A stretch of 64,000 nucleotides of DNA, taken from the NCBI RefSeq assembly GCF_003856835.1, contig NZ_CP034145.1, forward strand, positions 1,426,001 through 1,490,000, in the 5' to 3' direction. Made by a program: the position numbers and the translations under genes. Within the stretch, counting starts at the first letter, position 1, and each line of letters opens with the position of its first letter. This DNA comes from Haloplanus aerogenes. Lineage in GTDB: Archaea; Halobacteriota; Halobacteria; Halobacteriales; Haloferacaceae. The notes beneath the pieces are model-generated. The model made no database searches and was not told the origin of the DNA. It worked only from the letters and a program-made list of their open reading frames with translations. Shown piece by piece: positions 60,485-64,000 of the stretch.

Positions 60485-62401
60485 TCAGTCGTCCCCGTGA
60501 TCGAGCGCCGCCGCGCTCGACAGTTCTTCGTCGAGTTCCGCGTCGGCCATCTTCTCGACGAGGCTCTCGATGACCTCGCTGCGCATGCCTTTCACGAACT
60601 TGATCGAGCCGACGACGAGGTGACCGCCGCCGGAGACGCCGCCGCCGACGACTTCTTCGTCGAGTTCCGCCACCATCTCGGGGATGTCGAGGCGGACGCC
60701 GTCGGATCGGAGGACGGCGAAGTCCGGACCGTAGCCGATGGTGATGACTGGGTCGCCCGTCTCCTCGACTTTGCGGTCGTGGAGGTTGCCGGTCGTCTTC
60801 CCGGGCGCGGGGTAGGTGAAGCGGTGCGCGAAGTCGTCGAGGTCGACGCGGTAGAGGTGGGCGTCGTTCGACAGCCGTTCGTGTTCGACGTGGGGGTCGA
60901 GCGCGGCGAGTTGGCGGTCGATGTCGCGCTCGGCGCGATCCGCAAGGAAGTCGACGAGTTCCTCGTGGCGGCGCTCGTCGTCACAGTCCACGTTGAGCAC
61001 GTCGCTCACGAGCGTCTTGCCCTCGCTGTAGCGGAGCCAGTGGGCGGCGTAGTCGAGCGCCTCGCCGATCCGGACGAGGTCATCGCGGCCGTAGCCCTCC
61101 TCGTCCGCGAGGTCGACGAAGTCGGCCATCGTCTCGGCCTTCGAGCGGTCGGCCAGCCCCGCGACGGCGGGGACGTGCCGGAGTTCGTCGGTCATCTCGG
61201 GGTCGATCATCCGCGCGAGTTCGACACACATCATCCCCGTCGTGATGCGGTAATCCTCGTCGACGAGGTAGGGGTTGACGTGGGCGTCCAGCAGGTCGTT
61301 CACCGCGTCGGGGTCGGGGTGGTGGTGGTCGACGACGACGATGGGCACGTCGTAGTGGGCGAGATTCTCGTAGGCAGGCACGTCCTCCTCGGTGCTCCCG
61401 TTGTCGAGCATGAGCAGGAGGGGGAGTTTCTGCCCGTGGCGCTCCCGGCCTTCGAGCGCGAAGTTGAGGTCACGGGTCACGTCCTCCATCTCGTAGTACG
61501 GCGCCTTGCTCGGGAGGCGCTTGATGAGGTGACGCGGCGCGTCGTCGTCGTCGTGAACGGTTCGGATGAAGCGTTCGAGCGCCACCTGCACGGGCAGGGA
61601 GGCACACATCCCGTCGCCGTCGGCGTGGTGACGAACCCGGATCGGACGGCCTTCGAGGACGGTCCGGCGGAGTTGCTGGGCGACGTCGCGGAGGTCGGGT
61701 CGGAGTTTCTCGAACGCCTCCCACTCGACGAGCGGATCGACGTCGTGCGGTTCGGCGCGGTCGGTCAGGCCGGCGTCGACCTCGGCACGCACGCGTTCGG
61801 CGTCCTCGTCGGTCAGGCGCGTGAGCGATTCGACTTCGATCTGGGGGCTCCCCTCGTGTTCCTCGACGGTGCCGGCGATCCGGACGGCGTCGCCGAGTTC
61901 GACCTCCGGGTAGGCTCGCACGCCGGCGTCTTCGAAGGCGGTGCAGGCGACGATCCCGGTGGCGTCACAGCACCGGAAGACGGTCGGGCCGGCGGTCTGC
62001 TTGATCTGGCTGACCGTCGCTTCGATGGTCACCGTCTCGCCGATGTCGAGGGCTTCGATGGGCGTCACGGTCGGGTGGTGATCGACCGCGACCGTCCGGT
62101 AGTCGTCGAGGTCGGCCTCCGCGAAGGCGACGTCACCGTTCTCACGGATCTCGTCGAGTCGGACGAGTAGGCGGTCGCTCACGTCGTAGTCGCCGGTCAG
62201 GTTCGACTCGTGAACGAGGCCGGAGACGTCGTCCGAGATGTCGACGAAGACGCCGTAGGCGACGACGCCGTTGACGACGGCGTGGTAGTAGTTGCCGACC
62301 TCGATATCGTCGGCGGTGCAATCGGGTGCGAGATCGTAGACGATGGGACGGGAGTCGTCGTCCGTGTCAGTGCCGGAATCCCCGGCAGTCCCTGCGGTCA
62401 T
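60485..62401 (-). CDS. RecJ-like DHH-family phosphoesterase with S1 and OB domains
   Basis: This 638-residue protein has an N-terminal S1 domain (VGNYYHAVVNGVVAYGVFVD), an OB fold (VTIEATVSQIKQTAGPTVFR) and then DHH and DHHA1 domains. The DHH part contains RHHADGDGMCAS, LLMLDNGS and VVDHHHPDPD, and the C-terminus has GGGVSGGGHLVVGSIKF. It resembles archaeal RecJ homologs tied to the replisome or RNA decay. The first DHH motif is HADGDG, so metal binding is kept. The start is set by a minus-strand TATA element (ggcttaactt, 62424-62433). Confidence 0.9.
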   Translation of the reverse strand: MTAGTAGDSGTDTDDDSRPIVYDLAPDCTADDIEVGNYYHAVVNGVVAYGVFVDISDDVSGLVHESNLTGDYDVSDRLLVRLDEIRENGDVAFAEADLDDYRTVAVDHHPTVTPIEALDIGETVTIEATVSQIKQTAGPTVFRCCDATGIVACTAFEDAGVRAYPEVELGDAVRIAGTVEEHEGSPQIEVESLTRLTDEDAERVRAEVDAGLTDRAEPHDVDPLVEWEAFEKLRPDLRDVAQQLRRTVLEGRPIRVRHHADGDGMCASLPVQVALERFIRTVHDDDDAPRHLIKRLPSKAPYYEMEDVTRDLNFALEGRERHGQKLPLLLMLDNGSTEEDVPAYENLAHYDVPIVVVDHHHPDPDAVNDLLDAHVNPYLVDEDYRITTGMMCVELARMIDPEMTDELRHVPAVAGLADRSKAETMADFVDLADEEGYGRDDLVRIGEALDYAAHWLRYSEGKTLVSDVLNVDCDDERRHEELVDFLADRAERDIDRQLAALDPHVEHERLSNDAHLYRVDLDDFAHRFTYPAPGKTTGNLHDRKVEETGDPVITIGYGPDFAVLRSDGVRLDIPEMVAELDEEVVGGGVSGGGHLVVGSIKFVKGMRSEVIESLVEKMADAELDEELSSAAALDHGDD

Positions 62402-62558
62402 ACAACTGTGTGGTGGGTGCCCGAAGTTAAGCCTTGCAGAATCCGGCGCCCCCGCTACGCACATCCGGAACCCTTAGAAGGCGACACCACCGACTCGGAG
62501 ATATGCGGCTCTTCCGGTCCGAACACTCCGTCGACCAGCCGAGACGGGAGGCCGGCCC

Positions 62559-62984
62559 ATGACGACGGTCGTCGCACAGGGCACGTTCGACATCCTCCAC
62601 CCCGGCCACGTTCACTACCTCTCCGACGCCGCGGCGATGGGTGACCGCCTCCACGTCATCGTCGCTCGCAGCCAGAACGTCACCCACAAGCCCGAACCGA
62701 TCCTCCCCGGGCGCCAACGGCGCGCGATGGTCGACGCCCTCGCCGTCGTCGACGAGGCCCACCTCGGCCACCCCGACGACATCTTCGTCCCCATCGAACG
62801 CATCGACCCCGACATCATCGTCCTCGGCTACGACCAGCATCACGACGAGGACGGCCTCCGGCGGGCGCTCCGCTCGCGGGGCATCGACTGCGAGATCAGA
62901 CGTGCCTCGGCGCGCGAACCGGAGGACGACGAACTCTGCTCGACGGGCCGGATCGTGGATCGCATCGTCGAGCGTCGCTGCTGA
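62559..62984 (+). CDS. ribL: FAD synthase, archaeal RibL type
   Basis: This 141-residue nucleotidyltransferase has [17 protein letters not shown] (HxGH, H14 and H17) and the second motif [11 protein letters not shown] near the C-terminus. It joins FMN and ATP into FAD without a kinase domain. The nearby flavoproteins (NDH-2-like, FAD hydroxylase subunit) are clients in general. It is probably translated from its own transcript; the 157-base gap before it shows no strong element besides acccttagaa. Confidence 0.92.
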   Translation: MTTVVAQGTFDILHPGHVHYLSDAAAMGDRLHVIVARSQNVTHKPEPILPGRQRRAMVDALAVVDEAHLGHPDDIFVPIERIDPDIIVLGYDQHHDEDGLRRALRSRGIDCEIRRASAREPEDDELCSTGRIVDRIVERRC

Positions 62985-63070
62985 TCGGGCGGCGACGATT
63001 CTCAGTGACGAACTGACGACAAAGAGCGGCCGCTATCGAGCGTCGGATAGAAACAAGACGGTCGTGTGGT

Positions 63071-63871
63071 TCAGGCTCGGATCGGCGCCTGCGACAGCGT
63101 CTCGTCGTGGGCGCGGATCACGTCGTCGTCGGGTTCTTCGAGGTCACCGGACGAGCCGCTCTGTTGCTCTTCGAGGTACTGCTGGTACTCCTCCTGCGAG
63201 ACGACTTGAATCTCGAAGTACATCTGGGAGTGCGCGACACCACAGAACTCGGCACAGTAGCCCTGGTAGGTTCCCTCCTCGGTGGCGACGGTCTTGATGA
63301 CGTTCGACTGGCCGGGCATGGCGTCCTGCTTCAGGCCCAGCTTGGGCACGTGGAACGCGTGTAACACGTCACTCGATGTGACGTTGAAGTAGACGTCCTG
63401 TCCGGCTGGTATCACCACCGTCGGCGACGTGCTCGCGATCTGGACGTCTTCCTGCGGATAGCTCGCTTGCCAGCCCCACTGGAACGCGTCCATGTGGACG
63501 ACTACGTCGTCGTCTTCGGGGGCGATCTGCTGTTCGTCCTGCTCGAAGGTGACGTTCTCGTTGGCTAACACGCCGTAGGAGGCGATGCCGACGAACAGGA
63601 GGATGATGGCCGTCGCGACCGTCCACGTGATCTCGAGTCGGCGGTTCTCCTTGGTCGGCTTGGCTTCGTCGGCGTCCTTGAACCGATAGACGGTGTAGAT
63701 CAGAATACCCTCGACGAGGAGGGTAATCGGGACGGCGACGAGCAGCAGTTTCTCGTTCAGACCATAAATCAGCTCTGCGGACTCTGATGGCTGGGCAACC
63801 ACGGGGTCGGCGGCGAGGGAGAGAACCACCGCCGAGAGCAGCGACGCCAGCACGAGGCGCGACCGTTTCAT
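63071..63871 (-). CDS. coxB: Cytochrome c oxidase subunit II
   Basis: This 266-residue subunit has a signal peptide (KRSRLVLASLLSAVVLSLA), two membrane helices (about 42-63 and 81-102) and the CuA domain. The CuA ligands are complete: H171 (HAFHVP), C206, C210, H214 and M217 in GYCAEFCGVAHSQM. The aromatic-rich FQWGWQ lies before them. It takes electrons from a blue copper protein or cytochrome. The acidic tail is haloarchaeal. It is the only oxidase gene in the window. Confidence 0.94.
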   Translation of the reverse strand: MKRSRLVLASLLSAVVLSLAADPVVAQPSESAELIYGLNEKLLLVAVPITLLVEGILIYTVYRFKDADEAKPTKENRRLEITWTVATAIILLFVGIASYGVLANENVTFEQDEQQIAPEDDDVVVHMDAFQWGWQASYPQEDVQIASTSPTVVIPAGQDVYFNVTSSDVLHAFHVPKLGLKQDAMPGQSNVIKTVATEEGTYQGYCAEFCGVAHSQMYFEIQVVSQEEYQQYLEEQQSGSSGDLEEPDDDVIRAHDETLSQAPIRA

Positions 63872-63896
63872 ACTCTATGGGCCGTTAGAATCTCCC

Positions 63897-63908
63897 CCCT
63901 AAATAGCT
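63897..63908 (-). promoter_or_regulatory. TATA box of the oxidase subunit II gene
   Basis: On the minus strand the element reads agctatttaggg, about 30 bases before ATG 63871. The rest of the window to 64000 shows no gene. Confidence 0.5.
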
Positions 63909-64000
63909 ACTGATAGGGACGGCAAGGAACCACACGGTGTGGCGGGGGCGGTCCGCTGGGCGCGTGTCGTCGCCACGTGAGAAAAAGCGCGGTACATAAA

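Overview
The window is chromosomal DNA from a halophilic archaeon (class Halobacteria). The proteins are very acidic and the DNA is GC-rich. Many genes have a TATA box 25-30 bases before the start codon and almost no leader. The gene content is also haloarchaeal: a HalX response regulator, a bat-type HTH regulator, haloarchaeal phosphomevalonate decarboxylase, TmcA, the L7Ae-S28e-L24e-Ndk cluster, SipW-type signal proteins, and NAD-dependent DNA ligase. The genus cannot be fixed from the sequence alone. Most of the window reads as ordinary core genome with accessory islands. No rRNA, complete tRNA, CRISPR array, transposase or integrase was recognised.

Left part (1-10.3 kb): a molybdenum/tungsten block. 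A CO-dehydrogenase-like (form II) hydroxylase operon (coxS-coxL-coxM, minus strand) faces a six-helix membrane protein and a LamB/YcsF (PxpA) protein. These are followed by moeA and mocA (Mo cofactor maturation), a tungsten-type aldehyde:ferredoxin oxidoreductase and a seven-cysteine ferredoxin. An HTH-GNAT fusion follows. A small Mop/TOBE molybdate-binding protein lies further right, at 23.3 kb. 10.3-14 kb: tmcA, then L7Ae-S28e-L24e-Ndk with a structured L7Ae leader.

14-22.7 kb is the most unusual part. Two islands each pair a divergent regulator with a presumed copper enzyme. Each enzyme promoter has a perfect 7-2-7 inverted repeat placed the same distance before the TATA box. Island 1 is bat-type regulator | SBP56/methanethiol oxidase - 2Fe-2S ferredoxin - membrane protein. 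Island 2 is TrmB-like regulator | copper amine oxidase - Amt - GlnB - membrane protein. The two membrane proteins are close paralogs. They share a predicted mature N-terminal His, a CGxC motif, and ZIP-like HxxxEG and HxxxE motifs. I infer a metal (possibly copper) supply role; this is not demonstrated. Island 2 also makes metabolic sense, because amine oxidation releases the ammonium that Amt/GlnB would handle.

22.7-38.9 kb: a frameshifted metal-dependent-hydrolase-like membrane gene, a split methionine synthase pair, and the ksgA-mscS-methyltransferase operon. Then come a DUF655 gene, a Tat lipoprotein, phosphomevalonate decarboxylase, a type II NADH dehydrogenase, a HalX response regulator coupled to a KaiC-like protein, and a hydantoinase/5-oxoprolinase pair (hyuA-hyuB).

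38.9-64 kb: a two-gene SipW-type operon whose larger product carries a duplicated Cys-rich insertion, and a MinD-like plus degenerate KaiC-like pair. FKBP, CYTH, metK and thiI follow; metK and thiI are separated by a perfect 50-bp tandem repeat of 11 copies. The rest holds cysK, ligA, two thioredoxin-fold genes, a histidine kinase, an aldo/keto reductase, a PurD-like ATP-grasp protein, a DICT-domain protein, a secreted phospholipase-D-like protein, a RecJ-like DHH protein, ribL and cytochrome oxidase subunit II.
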